Positions 18,650-27,212 of a stretch of DNA of 61,973 nt are shown in pieces (the first letter of the stretch is position 1; the number at the start of each line of letters is the position of its first letter). This DNA is from Sulfurimonas sp. (lineage in GTDB: Bacteria; Campylobacterota; Campylobacteria; Campylobacterales; Sulfurimonadaceae): NCBI RefSeq assembly GCF_023229025.1, contig NZ_JALOAA010000010.1, positions 1-61,973 on the forward strand. The letters run 5' to 3'. Position numbers and translations under genes: made by a program. Below the pieces are notes generated by a model that was given only the letters and a program-made list of their open reading frames with translations, was not told the origin of the DNA and ran no database searches.

Positions 18650-20892
18650 TACATTACTCTCGCTATTTTTGATTTTTCAAATCTGTATCTACCTGCATCT
18701 ACACTTATGTCAAATGTAGGATTTAGAGCTACAGTTCCTTTAAGTTCATCATCTAACTTAAATTTTCTCTGGATTTTTCTTCCCCCAAAGCTAATCTCAA
18801 CTATATCCCCGTCGCTTATCCTAGCAGCTACGCTAAATTGAGCAGAGCCATGTAGGAAGTTGTCCTTAGGAAGTTGCTGAGCTTTTAGAGTGTAGTTATT
18901 AAACTGCAGTACAGGGTCGCAGTGGTAGATAATCGTACCGTTAAACTCAGGCAGGTCATCAAGCTCTTCAAGCTCTGCGTTTGCTTCACAAAAAACCTCA
19001 TCAAGCAGATAACCGCGGTTATCTTCACCCATTGACGATAAGAAGTTCTCTAAATCATCAAAAGCTACCTCTTTAAAACCGGCGCTCTTGCTTAACTCTT
19101 TTGTATACTCAACAGTCTCCTCTTTTTCAATACCAAAAGAGCGAGCTATATCATTTAGGATATATCCATCAAACTCAAGTGAAACATTTGTAGGAAGCAC
19201 TCTGTTATCTATGCTTACTACCGTCCCTTCTTGTTGATTTAGTGCCGGTACTGCCAAGTGGGCACCATCTAATGAGGAGATTACAAATGAACCTTTTGCA
19301 TTGTATCCCACTACATTTGAGATATCCTCATCACGATCTAGTGAGTTAATAAGCGATACGCCAAGAGTGTTTACCTCACGAGGAACAACAACTAAAGAGA
19401 AGTCGCTGTACTTCTCGATAAGTGCCGCAAGTTTAGCGATATTTGCAGCTCTCTCATGAGCTATAAGGTCGTTGCCTATTATAAGTGTTCGTTTTTTAGC
19501 CCTTGAGAAAGATTTCATCATTAAAGAGAACTCCTCTTCTCCAATGTTTGTCTCTGCGTACAAATAACCAAAATCTAAATCCTCAAAAAATGCTCTCTCT
19601 TTGTCATCTAAGTCTGCATCTTTAAGTATTGAGTGAGCCAGAAGTGCCATAACACCCTCTTCAGTTCCCACTTCGTACTTCATCATCTGGGTAGTAACAT
19701 TTTGCATCAGAGCATCTTCCATAGGGTGCGCATAAACGATCTTTGCACCGTTATGTTTTGCAGCGGTTGTCATAGCATATCTAACACCCGGATTGTCAGT
19801 TGCTATTCTACTCCCTATAACTATCACCGCGTCTGATTGCTTGATTGCATCAAGAGAGCCGCTGTGATGCAGCTTACCGCTTATAGAGCTGTATGATTTC
19901 ATAAACTCTGCAAAGACTCTTGCATCTTCATTAAATAATTTTATGCCGAGCTTATCTTTTAAAAGCTCCAGTATATGCGCCTCTTCATTTGTTATTATTG
20001 AAGAAAATCTAATAGCCTTTGCCTCCTTAAGAGCCTCTATAGCACTATTAAATGCACTCTCATCTTTTATGGCTTTATTATCAAAGTCAAAACCAAATCG
20101 TCCTGCTCCGCAAAGGGAGGTAAACTCAAAGTTGTTTTTAACTCTATATATCTCATCATCGCCATTAATAGAGCTGTGTCTAGTCTCATACTCAAGCGGA
20201 CATCCGGCAGAACAGTGCGCACATGTCGCAGGAACACGGTTAAGCTCCCAAGCATTTGCTCTATACTTAAAACCGCTGCTTGTAAGCGCGCCAACAGGAC
20301 AAACTGCAATACACTCACCACAGAATGTACAATCAAGAACGTCGCTTCCTTTTGGAACTATAGTAGATTTATAACCACCTAGCTGTATCTCGATAGCATC
20401 GTCACCTATAACCTCATTACAGACATGAACACACTTCTCACACATAATACAAAGCGAAGGCTCATAGTCGATAAGTCCCCACTTTTTCAAAGGGCGAAGC
20501 TGGTCACGAGCAGAGAAACTTTGACGCTCTACATCAAACTCTAGAGTCTTATTTTGAAGGTCACACTCTCCTGATTTATCACAAACACCACACTCTAAAG
20601 GGTGGTTAACATCATAAAGTTTCATAATGTTTGTTCGCTCATGATTAAGCGCTTGAGAGTTTGTAGTTATCTCTATACCCTCGACAGGCGGTGTGTTACA
20701 GCTAAGAACAAAACCATCCATACCGCTTGCTTCAACAACGCACATACGACATGATGCACATGGAGTTGTCTTGGAGATATAGCACATTGTTGGGATATAG
20801 ATGCTATTTTTTCGAGCTACTGTTAGTATTGTCTCGCCTTTTTTTGCAACTACCGAGATACCATCAATTTTAAAATTAATCTCTTTATTCAT
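18649..20892 (-). CDS. nuoG: Second NuoG paralogue (747 residues)
   Basis: Same architecture as the following NuoG: N1b 2Fe-2S domain, HPLECGVCDKSGEC for N5, ferredoxin-type CIMCEKCVHVC and CTFCGECIAVCPVG, N7-type CAHCSAGC with SLCGAGRFGFD, and a molybdopterin-oxidoreductase-like C-terminal half. The start at 20892 (MNKEINFKIDG) is chosen because AAGGA lies 8 bases before it; a longer reading frame reaching 20934 would overlap the upstream gene and lacks such a site. The two copies are clearly diverged, so this is an old tandem duplication or two functional types, not a recent repeat. Confidence 0.92.
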   Translation of the reverse strand: MNKEINFKIDGISVVAKKGETILTVARKNSIYIPTMCYISKTTPCASCRMCVVEASGMDGFVLSCNTPPVEGIEITTNSQALNHERTNIMKLYDVNHPLECGVCDKSGECDLQNKTLEFDVERQSFSARDQLRPLKKWGLIDYEPSLCIMCEKCVHVCNEVIGDDAIEIQLGGYKSTIVPKGSDVLDCTFCGECIAVCPVGALTSSGFKYRANAWELNRVPATCAHCSAGCPLEYETRHSSINGDDEIYRVKNNFEFTSLCGAGRFGFDFDNKAIKDESAFNSAIEALKEAKAIRFSSIITNEEAHILELLKDKLGIKLFNEDARVFAEFMKSYSSISGKLHHSGSLDAIKQSDAVIVIGSRIATDNPGVRYAMTTAAKHNGAKIVYAHPMEDALMQNVTTQMMKYEVGTEEGVMALLAHSILKDADLDDKERAFFEDLDFGYLYAETNIGEEEFSLMMKSFSRAKKRTLIIGNDLIAHERAANIAKLAALIEKYSDFSLVVVPREVNTLGVSLINSLDRDEDISNVVGYNAKGSFVISSLDGAHLAVPALNQQEGTVVSIDNRVLPTNVSLEFDGYILNDIARSFGIEKEETVEYTKELSKSAGFKEVAFDDLENFLSSMGEDNRGYLLDEVFCEANAELEELDDLPEFNGTIIYHCDPVLQFNNYTLKAQQLPKDNFLHGSAQFSVAARISDGDIVEISFGGRKIQRKFKLDDELKGTVALNPTFDISVDAGRYRFEKSKIARVM

Positions 20893-20903
20893 CTCGCCCA
20901 TCC

Positions 20904-22937
20904 TTATGCCTGCACCATTGCTATATAGTAACAACGCATACAGCGCTCTGCTTCACTTAGCGCCTCTTCTTGGGTAAATCCCAAATTAACTTCTTTGTTG
21001 TTGTATTTACGATCTTCTACTTCAAGAACTTGACTATGCTCTCTAGGAACTCCGGCCATCCATCCTGTGATTTTCTCTTTTTTATCATAAACACGAAGCT
21101 TTCTAAGATGGTCTTCCATAATCTCTTCGTCTGTTAAAGTAATCTCACCGGTTTGCACATAACGCGCTATAACAGATGCTGCACGTTTTGCTTGTCCTAC
21201 GGCATTGACAATAGTCATAGGACCATATTCACAATCCCCAGAAGCAAAGATACCCTTGCGAGATGTCATGTAATCCTTGCCATTTGTCTTAATAGTCGCC
21301 CATGAAGTCTTCTCAATCTCCCACTCTTCAGGAAGAAGCTGTAAATCAGCTGATTGAGAAACTGCAGGGATAAGATAATCAGCCTCTATCTCATATGAAG
21401 CACCCTCGATTTTAACAAGCTCTGCACGTCCTCCATCAGGATTTGGAACTAACTCAAACTTATCTATCAAGAGAGATTTAACTACATCATCTTCATCTCT
21501 TAAATCAGCTACTGCGGAGTGAAACAAAAACTCAACTCCCTCTTCTACTGCCTCATGGTACTCTTCATAAGTAGTATTGCGAATAATTGTTTTCTCATCT
21601 CTACGATATATCATATAAACTTTTTTCGCATTTGCACGAATTGCACATCTTACAACATCCATAGAAGTAAAACCGCCTCCTACACAGACAACAGTTTTAC
21701 CTGTTAAATCAACATATGGAGTTGTTAAAAGGTTCTTCTCTTGCTCCTCTTTTGAGATTTCATAACCATACTTCTCATAAAGGTTTACTTTATCGAGGAA
21801 GTCTATTGCGCCCCAGTACCCTTTTATCTCCGCTCTTTCGTTGTTACAGTAAACTTTTTTTGAGATTCTAGTTCCGGTTGCAACCATAATTGCATCATAC
21901 TCGCTCTCAAACCTTCTCATGTCATCGGCATTTATCTTAGAGTTAGTTATAAAGTTAACTCCCATATCTCTTACACACTCTATATCTTGATTGTACTTAT
22001 CAATCGGCATTCTATACTCAGGAACACCTACGGCAACTTCACCGCCTAAAACAGGAAGCTCCTCATAAACATCAATATCCACGCCCTCTGCCGCAAGATA
22101 GTAAGCAGTAGTTAGTCCTGCAGGACCTGCACCGATAACCGCAACTCTTTTGCCTACGTTTGGTTTTTTCTCCATAGGGTGAAAGAAATCATATCCGTGG
22201 TCGGTCTCCCAATCTGCACCAAGACGCTTGAGTGCCATAATAGATATAGGCTCATCAAGGTTACTGCGGCGACATGCATCTTCACATGGATGTGGACATA
22301 CACGCCCACAAACATGCGCTAACGGCATAGTTTGGCGAGTTGCAATAAGAGAATCATCCATCCTAAGGTCTCTTACTCCCTCAATGTATGCAGGAATATC
22401 TACATGAGAAGGGCAAGCATCAGAACAAGGTGATGTAATCTTTGCGATATAACCTATTGTCTCATGATAATGTTTTGATGGCTTCTGCTCATTTATGCAC
22501 TCTAAAAAAGTATCTTCAAAATGAGTCATAAGATCAATTATTGGATTTGGAACGGTTTTTCCAATCTCACACTTTGAAGTAATCTGCATACTTTTACCGA
22601 TCTCTTTTAGATGGTCCAAATCAGCTATGCTTCCCTCTCCGCGAGCAATCTTATCTAGTTGATCATATAAAATTCGTCCACCCCAACGTCCCGGTGCGCA
22701 TCTTCCACACGCTTCAGAATACTCCTGATACTGTGCTGCATACTCCATTGCCAGACGGATGACATCTACATTTTCATCAAAAAGTGCCACGCCGTCCCAG
22801 CCTATAAAAGCTCTAGATTCACGGTGACTATCATACTGCGCGGGCAGATTGTAAGCTGATTCTTCCCACTCCTCTTGCGGCTTGTTGATGTTGTTGATAA
22901 ACTCACCGTTCCAAGTAGAAAAATATACTTTACTCAA
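20904..22937 (-). CDS. NuoF-C-terminal/GltD-type FAD oxidoreductase hybrid
   Basis: 677-residue protein in the nuoF position. Residues about 45-145 match the C-terminal iron-sulfur domain of NuoF, with C77-x2-C80 and C123 in place but Gly83 where the third ligand of N3 is expected (CGRCAPGRWG). The FMN and SLBB domains of NuoF are absent. Residues 170-225 form the GltD ferredoxin-like domain (C171, C175, C210, C214, C218, C222). An FAD-binding Rossmann fold begins at V266 (GAGPAG 269-274), and a second nucleotide fold has GGG at 420-422 and YRRDE at 444-448, the latter typical of NADPH-preferring GltD enzymes. The C terminus ends with C666-x2-C669. Likely the electron input or output module of this complex I. 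Confidence 0.85.
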   Translation of the reverse strand: MSKVYFSTWNGEFINNINKPQEEWEESAYNLPAQYDSHRESRAFIGWDGVALFDENVDVIRLAMEYAAQYQEYSEACGRCAPGRWGGRILYDQLDKIARGEGSIADLDHLKEIGKSMQITSKCEIGKTVPNPIIDLMTHFEDTFLECINEQKPSKHYHETIGYIAKITSPCSDACPSHVDIPAYIEGVRDLRMDDSLIATRQTMPLAHVCGRVCPHPCEDACRRSNLDEPISIMALKRLGADWETDHGYDFFHPMEKKPNVGKRVAVIGAGPAGLTTAYYLAAEGVDIDVYEELPVLGGEVAVGVPEYRMPIDKYNQDIECVRDMGVNFITNSKINADDMRRFESEYDAIMVATGTRISKKVYCNNERAEIKGYWGAIDFLDKVNLYEKYGYEISKEEQEKNLLTTPYVDLTGKTVVCVGGGFTSMDVVRCAIRANAKKVYMIYRRDEKTIIRNTTYEEYHEAVEEGVEFLFHSAVADLRDEDDVVKSLLIDKFELVPNPDGGRAELVKIEGASYEIEADYLIPAVSQSADLQLLPEEWEIEKTSWATIKTNGKDYMTSRKGIFASGDCEYGPMTIVNAVGQAKRAASVIARYVQTGEITLTDEEIMEDHLRKLRVYDKKEKITGWMAGVPREHSQVLEVEDRKYNNKEVNLGFTQEEALSEAERCMRCYYIAMVQA

Positions 22938-22951
22938 AATTCAAATCCCAC

Positions 22952-23173
22952 TTATTTTTTTGTTACGATAGTCCAGTCGACTTCGTTAAACTTTAAAGAG
23001 TTTAATAACTCATATCCGCACTCTTTTACCAGATCTGCCGATCTTTGAATCGGAGAAAAATCCCCGATTTCAAATAAAAAAATTGCTACCTCACCAGCTT
23101 TATGAGTTGCTAAAATCTCTCTCATTCTAGGCTCAAAACCATCCTTTAAGTGTCTTAAATCATATCTTTTCAT
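22952..23173 (-). CDS. Short NuoE-like complex I accessory protein
   Basis: 73-residue protein between nuoD and the NuoF/GltD hybrid, the place taken by nuoE in other bacteria. It has no cysteine pattern for the 2Fe-2S cluster N1a (a single Cys in VKECGYELL), so it cannot be an ordinary NuoE. Campylobacter and Helicobacter have a similar small gene at this position (Cj1575c and HP1264 type), from which the identity is inferred. The ATG overlaps the nuoD stop by one base. Probable structural or docking role. Confidence 0.75.
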   Translation of the reverse strand: MKRYDLRHLKDGFEPRMREILATHKAGEVAIFLFEIGDFSPIQRSADLVKECGYELLNSLKFNEVDWTIVTKK

Positions 23174-24411
23174 TAGCGATCAACCTCTCCAAATACGATA
23201 TTTGTCGTACCGATTATTGAAACGACATCCGGAATATAGTGCCCCGGTAGAAGATCAGTTAAAATTCCTGTATGCCAAAATGACGGTGCACGAAGTTTAA
23301 GTCTGTATGGATAAGGTCCGCCTTGAGAGTTGATGTAAAAACCAAGCTCCCCTTTTGGAGACTCAGTCGCTACGTAAACTTCTCCAACAGGTGGTCTCAT
23401 ACCTTGAGTAACAAGAACAAAGTGCTGCATCAAGGAGTAGTTCTGCGTCATTATGTCAAGCTTTGGAGCAGAGACATATTTAGGCGCATGAGCCATCAAC
23501 TCGGTTTGATTACTCTTAACACACTCTTCATACATGTCTATAGTTTGATAAAGAATCTTTGCAGACTCTCTCATCTCTTCCATATAGATGCGGTATCTTG
23601 CAAAGTTGTCACCCTTATCTGAATATGGCACTTTAAACTCTACTTCATCATAAAGCTCATACGGCTCCTCTTTACGAATATCCCAAGCAACACCGCTAGC
23701 CCTTAACATTGGTCCTGTACATCCCCATGAAAGTGCCATCTCTTTAGATATTACTCCAACCTCTTCCATTCTCATAAGCCAGATACGGTTAGTGTCAAGA
23801 AGATCTTCATAATCTTTGATATTTTGAGGAAGTTTATCTAAAAATGTTTTGAGCTGAGCGATAAATGTATCTTGAATATCAAGCGGAACACCGCCTATAC
23901 GGATAGCGGCGTGAGTAAGTCTCGCTCCACAATATCCTTCGATGATATCCATAAGATATTCTCTCTCGCGAAATGCAAAAAGGAAAACCGTCATAGCACC
24001 GATATCAAGTGCAGTAGTTGCTAACCAAAAGAGGTGACTCATCAAGCGGTTAATCTCTAGAAGCATCATACGAATTACTTTAGCGCGGCGTGGCACTTCA
24101 AGACCGATTAGCTTCTCAACCGCAAGAGCAAATCCATAGTTGTTTGAAGATGAAGCAATGTAGTCCATACGGTCTGTTGTGGGCATAAACTCATTATAAA
24201 TCATATTTTCAGCCATCTTCTCCATACCACGGTGAAGATATCCGATATCCGGATGTGCTTTTACAATCATCTCTTGTTGAAGGTGAAGCATTAAACGAAG
24301 TTGTCCGTGAGCAGAAGGGTGCTGAGGACCGAAGTTGAGTATCATCTCATTATCTTCTCGATCAAAGGTAATATTTTCAAAAAACGGGGTTAATCTATTT
24401 TTTACTTGCAT
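23173..24411 (-). CDS. nuoD: NADH-quinone oxidoreductase subunit D
   Basis: 412-residue 49-kDa-type subunit that forms the quinone-binding cavity with NuoB. Recognisable motifs are NFGPQHPSAHGQLRLML near residue 26, DIGYLHRGMEKMAE, TDRMDYIASSSNNYGF, and the C-terminal GELGFYINSQGGPYPYRLKLRAPSF region split by the usual turn. The HGQLR loop reaches toward the quinone headgroup. Separate from nuoC, as in most non-enteric bacteria. It follows nuoC by 8 bases. Confidence 0.96.
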   Translation of the reverse strand: MQVKNRLTPFFENITFDREDNEMILNFGPQHPSAHGQLRLMLHLQQEMIVKAHPDIGYLHRGMEKMAENMIYNEFMPTTDRMDYIASSSNNYGFALAVEKLIGLEVPRRAKVIRMMLLEINRLMSHLFWLATTALDIGAMTVFLFAFREREYLMDIIEGYCGARLTHAAIRIGGVPLDIQDTFIAQLKTFLDKLPQNIKDYEDLLDTNRIWLMRMEEVGVISKEMALSWGCTGPMLRASGVAWDIRKEEPYELYDEVEFKVPYSDKGDNFARYRIYMEEMRESAKILYQTIDMYEECVKSNQTELMAHAPKYVSAPKLDIMTQNYSLMQHFVLVTQGMRPPVGEVYVATESPKGELGFYINSQGGPYPYRLKLRAPSFWHTGILTDLLPGHYIPDVVSIIGTTNIVFGEVDR

Positions 24412-24419
24412 GTCACCAC

Positions 24420-25226
24420 CTATCTTTGAGGGTCGTCAACGACAACCGAATCTTTTTTATCAAATTTTTTAATCATAAATACGCCGCCCTCTTCTTGATA
24501 ATTCTGCTCATTCTTAGGCTCATTACCGGTAATCTTAGTTCCCTTAGGCACCTCATGTCCAAGACGTGCAAATCGCTCAGAGTCATATCTATCGACTTTT
24601 GCGGTGTCACGAAGTTCAGGCCCTATAATATCGCGCGCCTCTTTTCCGTAAATCTTGTCAACTTCATACCATGCAGCAAACTCATCGCCTTGAAGCGGAT
24701 ATGTTTTTAGAAGTGGATATCCTTGCCAATCATATGGCATAAGAATTCTTTTCATAAACGGGTGTCCGTTTGCTTCAATACCAAACATATCAAACATCTC
24801 ACGTTCAGACCAGTCAGCTGAGCGAAAAAGCTTCTCAACGCTATTTACCGCTTCACCCTTGTTAATGAACATCTTTATACGAATGCGCTTGCGTTTGTTC
24901 ATACTAAGCATCTGATAAAAAATCTCAAAACCGCCTCTATCTGCAAGCCAGTCAATTGCGCTCATCTCGCTTAGTTGAGTATAGTCGCACTCATCTCTTA
25001 AAAGCTCTAGTACTTTATAGTTATCAGAAGGGTTGATAAAAACAACCATCTGCTCAACTTGGATATAGGCATCAAGAACATCTACTTTTGCTTTTATAGC
25101 CTCTAAATCTGCGGCAAAAATCTCATCACTCTCTACATGTAGTTTCGGAACTTGTGGAGAGACATAGTATCTATCGGTATAGTAGGCTTTTGCCTGTACA
25201 TTATCTTTAGGTTTATAAGCTCTCAT
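24420..25226 (-). CDS. nuoC: NADH-quinone oxidoreductase subunit C
   Basis: 268-residue 30-kDa-type subunit without cofactors. The family signature is SADWSEREMFDMFGIEANGHPFMKRIL in two parts, with the following DWQGYPLLKTYPL. N-terminal about 35 residues and the C-terminal tail are extensions beyond the core. It begins one base into the nuoB stop and precedes nuoD. Confidence 0.94.
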   Translation of the reverse strand: MRAYKPKDNVQAKAYYTDRYYVSPQVPKLHVESDEIFAADLEAIKAKVDVLDAYIQVEQMVVFINPSDNYKVLELLRDECDYTQLSEMSAIDWLADRGGFEIFYQMLSMNKRKRIRIKMFINKGEAVNSVEKLFRSADWSEREMFDMFGIEANGHPFMKRILMPYDWQGYPLLKTYPLQGDEFAAWYEVDKIYGKEARDIIGPELRDTAKVDRYDSERFARLGHEVPKGTKITGNEPKNEQNYQEEGGVFMIKKFDKKDSVVVDDPQR

Positions 25227-25735
25227 TACATCAACCTTTTAGCAGTTTGTGCTCTTGAAGCTTTGTTGGCACGAATTTTTTTCTGAAGTAGCATTACTCC
25301 ATATTGAAGCGTCTCAGGACGAGGAGCACAACCCGGAAGATACAAATCAACCGGGATGATTCTATCTACCCCTTGAACAGTAGCGTAAGTGTTAAACATT
25401 CCACCCGTATTTGCACATGAACCCATAGAGATAACCCATTTTGGCTCAGTCATCTGATCATAAAGTCTTTTAATAAACTCTGCATGTTTTTTTGTAAGCG
25501 TTCCTGCAACTATCATAACGTCTGCTTGACGAGGAGATGCTCTAAAGATTGTTCCAAATCTATCGAAGTCATATCTTGAAGCACCCGAAGCCATCATCTC
25601 AATACCACAGCATGCAAGACCGTAAGTTAGAGCCCAAATCGAGTTTGAACGTCCCCAGTTTACAATCTTGTCTATGCTTGTAAGTGCAACCGGCAAACCA
25701 CCGTTTTGCGTATAATTTATTTTATGTTGTGCCAT
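25226..25735 (-). CDS. nuoB: NADH-quinone oxidoreductase subunit B
   Basis: 169-residue PSST-type subunit carrying cluster N2, which reduces quinone. All four ligands are present: tandem C42-C43 in LACCGIEMM, C107 in SMGSCANTGG, and C136 in PGCAPRPE. The RYDFDRFG loop is also conserved. The start overlaps nuoA by 19 bases, so the two are translationally linked. Confidence 0.96.
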   Translation of the reverse strand: MAQHKINYTQNGGLPVALTSIDKIVNWGRSNSIWALTYGLACCGIEMMASGASRYDFDRFGTIFRASPRQADVMIVAGTLTKKHAEFIKRLYDQMTEPKWVISMGSCANTGGMFNTYATVQGVDRIIPVDLYLPGCAPRPETLQYGVMLLQKKIRANKASRAQTAKRLM

Positions 25736-26106
25736 TCAAGCGCTCCTTTTTTCCATGCATAAATAAAACCTATCGTTAAAAGCAGTATAAACATTAACAT
25801 CTCGGCAAAACCGAACCATCCAAGCAGTTTAAAATCAACAGCCCAAGGAAACATAAAGATTATCTCTACATCAAATAGTAAAAAAAGCAGTGCAAATAGA
25901 TAAAACTGCGGAGAGATTCTGTTTGGCTGTTTTGTAACCTCAGGTCCACACTCATAAACTGAGAGTTTAATTTTTTCATTACTTTTAGCCGCTAACGCAC
26001 GACTTGCCAAACGCGCTATTATTGTTGTTACTATAAATGCACCGAATGTTAGAAGGAAAAGTACAAATACCCCGAAATAAGGATTTGAAGTCACTACATG
26101 CTCCAT
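25717..26106 (-). CDS. nuoA: NADH-quinone oxidoreductase subunit A
   Basis: 129-residue membrane subunit with three transmembrane helices. The loop between helices 1 and 2 carries YECGPEV, the NuoA signature that contains the conserved Cys, and helix 2 has FLLFDVEIIFMFPWA with the conserved Asp and Glu. It is the first gene of the operon. The ribosome binding site AAGGTAGG stands 4 bases before the ATG. Confidence 0.95.
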   Translation of the reverse strand: MEHVVTSNPYFGVFVLFLLTFGAFIVTTIIARLASRALAAKSNEKIKLSVYECGPEVTKQPNRISPQFYLFALLFLLFDVEIIFMFPWAVDFKLLGWFGFAEMLMFILLLTIGFIYAWKKGALEWHNIK

Positions 26107-26479
26107 ATAACCTACCTTTATTATAATTATTTTTTAAAACGCATAAAAACATAAGCCGTTTGACTTAAATATTTTCATATATTTTTAGAAAAAACAGTTA
26201 GGGGGATTGTAGCAAAAAGAGTATTAAATAAAACATTAAGGCGCTATTTGAAGAAGTCTGTGTTACTAAATACTACATATTTTTCTGACTTATTCTATGC
26301 AATGTGTAAATCAGAAACACAAATAAAAGAGAATTATTGTAAAGTGACATTTTTCATTTCTCAAGATATATAAAAAAAGTATTTTAATTGTTTAATTATG
26401 GACGAGAGTCTAGTAAGGTACTCAAAAGTATTTAGGAGTTATACTCTACTTACCTAATTAAGAATAAAAAGGAGTTCTA
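26107..26479. other. Divergent regulatory region between nuoA and an outer membrane protein gene
   Basis: 373 bases with no convincing gene. On the minus strand it holds the candidate nuo promoter at 26206-26214. On the plus strand a TATACT at 26440-26445 and a strong AAGGAG before 26480 serve the next gene. An imperfect palindrome, TTCTGA (26283-26288) with TCAGAA (26311-26316), lies between and could be an operator or a small RNA stem. The rest is AT-rich without visible structure. Confidence 0.55.
26206..26214 (-). promoter_or_regulatory. Candidate promoter of the nuo operon
   Basis: On the minus strand the bases read TGCTACAAT, an extended -10 element, giving a leader of about 90 bases before nuoA. 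The -35 region is not recognisable, which is common for sigma-70 promoters of Campylobacterota. A closer TATAAT at 26120-26125 is too near the ATG to serve. Confidence 0.5.
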
Positions 26480-27142
26480 ATGTATTTTTCTAAAACAGCA
26501 GCAGTTTTATTGCTAACAGGTTCTTTGGCTTTTGCTCAAACTCTAGAGAGTGGAAAGTTTTATGTAGGCGCAAACTTAGGGATAAACATACCGTCTGTAG
26601 ATTCACGAAGTAACGATGCTGGGAGAGTAACAAGTATGTCACTTGGTGAGGTTGGTGCAATATATGATTTGCATGCGGGATGGCGTGTATATCTAGAAAA
26701 TAGTTTTCATGGTCTGGAGTTCTCATTTAAAGATACAAACGGCGAAGGAAATTATGTGGTAAACTCTTCATCAAATTTAGGCGGCAGTTTTTATACTAAT
26801 GAATCATATGAGCTAAGCTATAAAGGCGGTTACGAATTTACACCCAAAACTTATGTAACAGGGCGTTTTGGATATGGAAGAATTGATGTTGATCACGCTA
26901 TCAGGGGTAGTACAGAAATTCAAAATGGTACATTTAGTAACTCCTTAGACCTTTTTATTTTAGGTTTAGGTATGGAGTATTCCATCACCTCAAATATAAA
27001 TATAACTGCTGAGTACAGCTACCGTTTTGCAGAAGATATTGACAAACGACATATGTATTTAGATAATAGTGGAGACTACACGGATATAAAAGCTGAGTTT
27101 ACAGATCACTCTATTTTATTGGGTGTAAATTATATATTTTAA
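26480..27142 (+). CDS. Outer membrane beta-barrel protein
   Basis: 220 residues with a signal peptide (cleavage after LAFA at about residue 19) and alternating beta-strand patterns ending in GVNYIF, the aromatic C terminus of outer membrane barrels. It resembles small OmpA/OmpW-like or OmpX-like eight-stranded porin-family proteins. No peptidoglycan-binding domain is present. Function unknown. It has a strong AAGGAG ribosome binding site and is followed by a good terminator, so it is a single-gene unit. Confidence 0.8.
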   Translation: MYFSKTAAVLLLTGSLAFAQTLESGKFYVGANLGINIPSVDSRSNDAGRVTSMSLGEVGAIYDLHAGWRVYLENSFHGLEFSFKDTNGEGNYVVNSSSNLGGSFYTNESYELSYKGGYEFTPKTYVTGRFGYGRIDVDHAIRGSTEIQNGTFSNSLDLFILGLGMEYSITSNINITAEYSYRFAEDIDKRHMYLDNSGDYTDIKAEFTDHSILLGVNYIF

Positions 27143-27153
27143 AACTTTAATTA

Positions 27154-27183
27154 CAAAAGAGCCTTAGAAGCTCTTTTGTTTTT
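27154..27183 (+). terminator. Rho-independent terminator after the outer membrane protein gene
   Basis: Stem CAAAAGAGC (27154-27162) and GCTCTTTTG (27170-27178) with a 7-base loop, followed by TTTTT. The stem begins 11 bases after the stop codon. Because the A-rich 5' flank is short, it works mainly for the plus strand, though the copB gene converges on it. Confidence 0.85.
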
Positions 27184-27212
27184 AATTTTAGTACTAAAGT
27201 ATACACCGCTTC

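Noticed and set aside
18649..20892. Formate dehydrogenase or hydrogenase subunit
   Set aside because: The NuoG pattern with N1b, N5 and N7-type motifs and its place inside the nuo operon argue for a complex I subunit.
20893..20934. Longer start for the 747-residue NuoG
   Set aside because: It overlaps the upstream gene; AAGGA fits the ATG at 20892 and the 2Fe-2S domain starts there.
26120..26125. TATAAT as nuo promoter
   Set aside because: It would place the start inside the ribosome binding site of nuoA.
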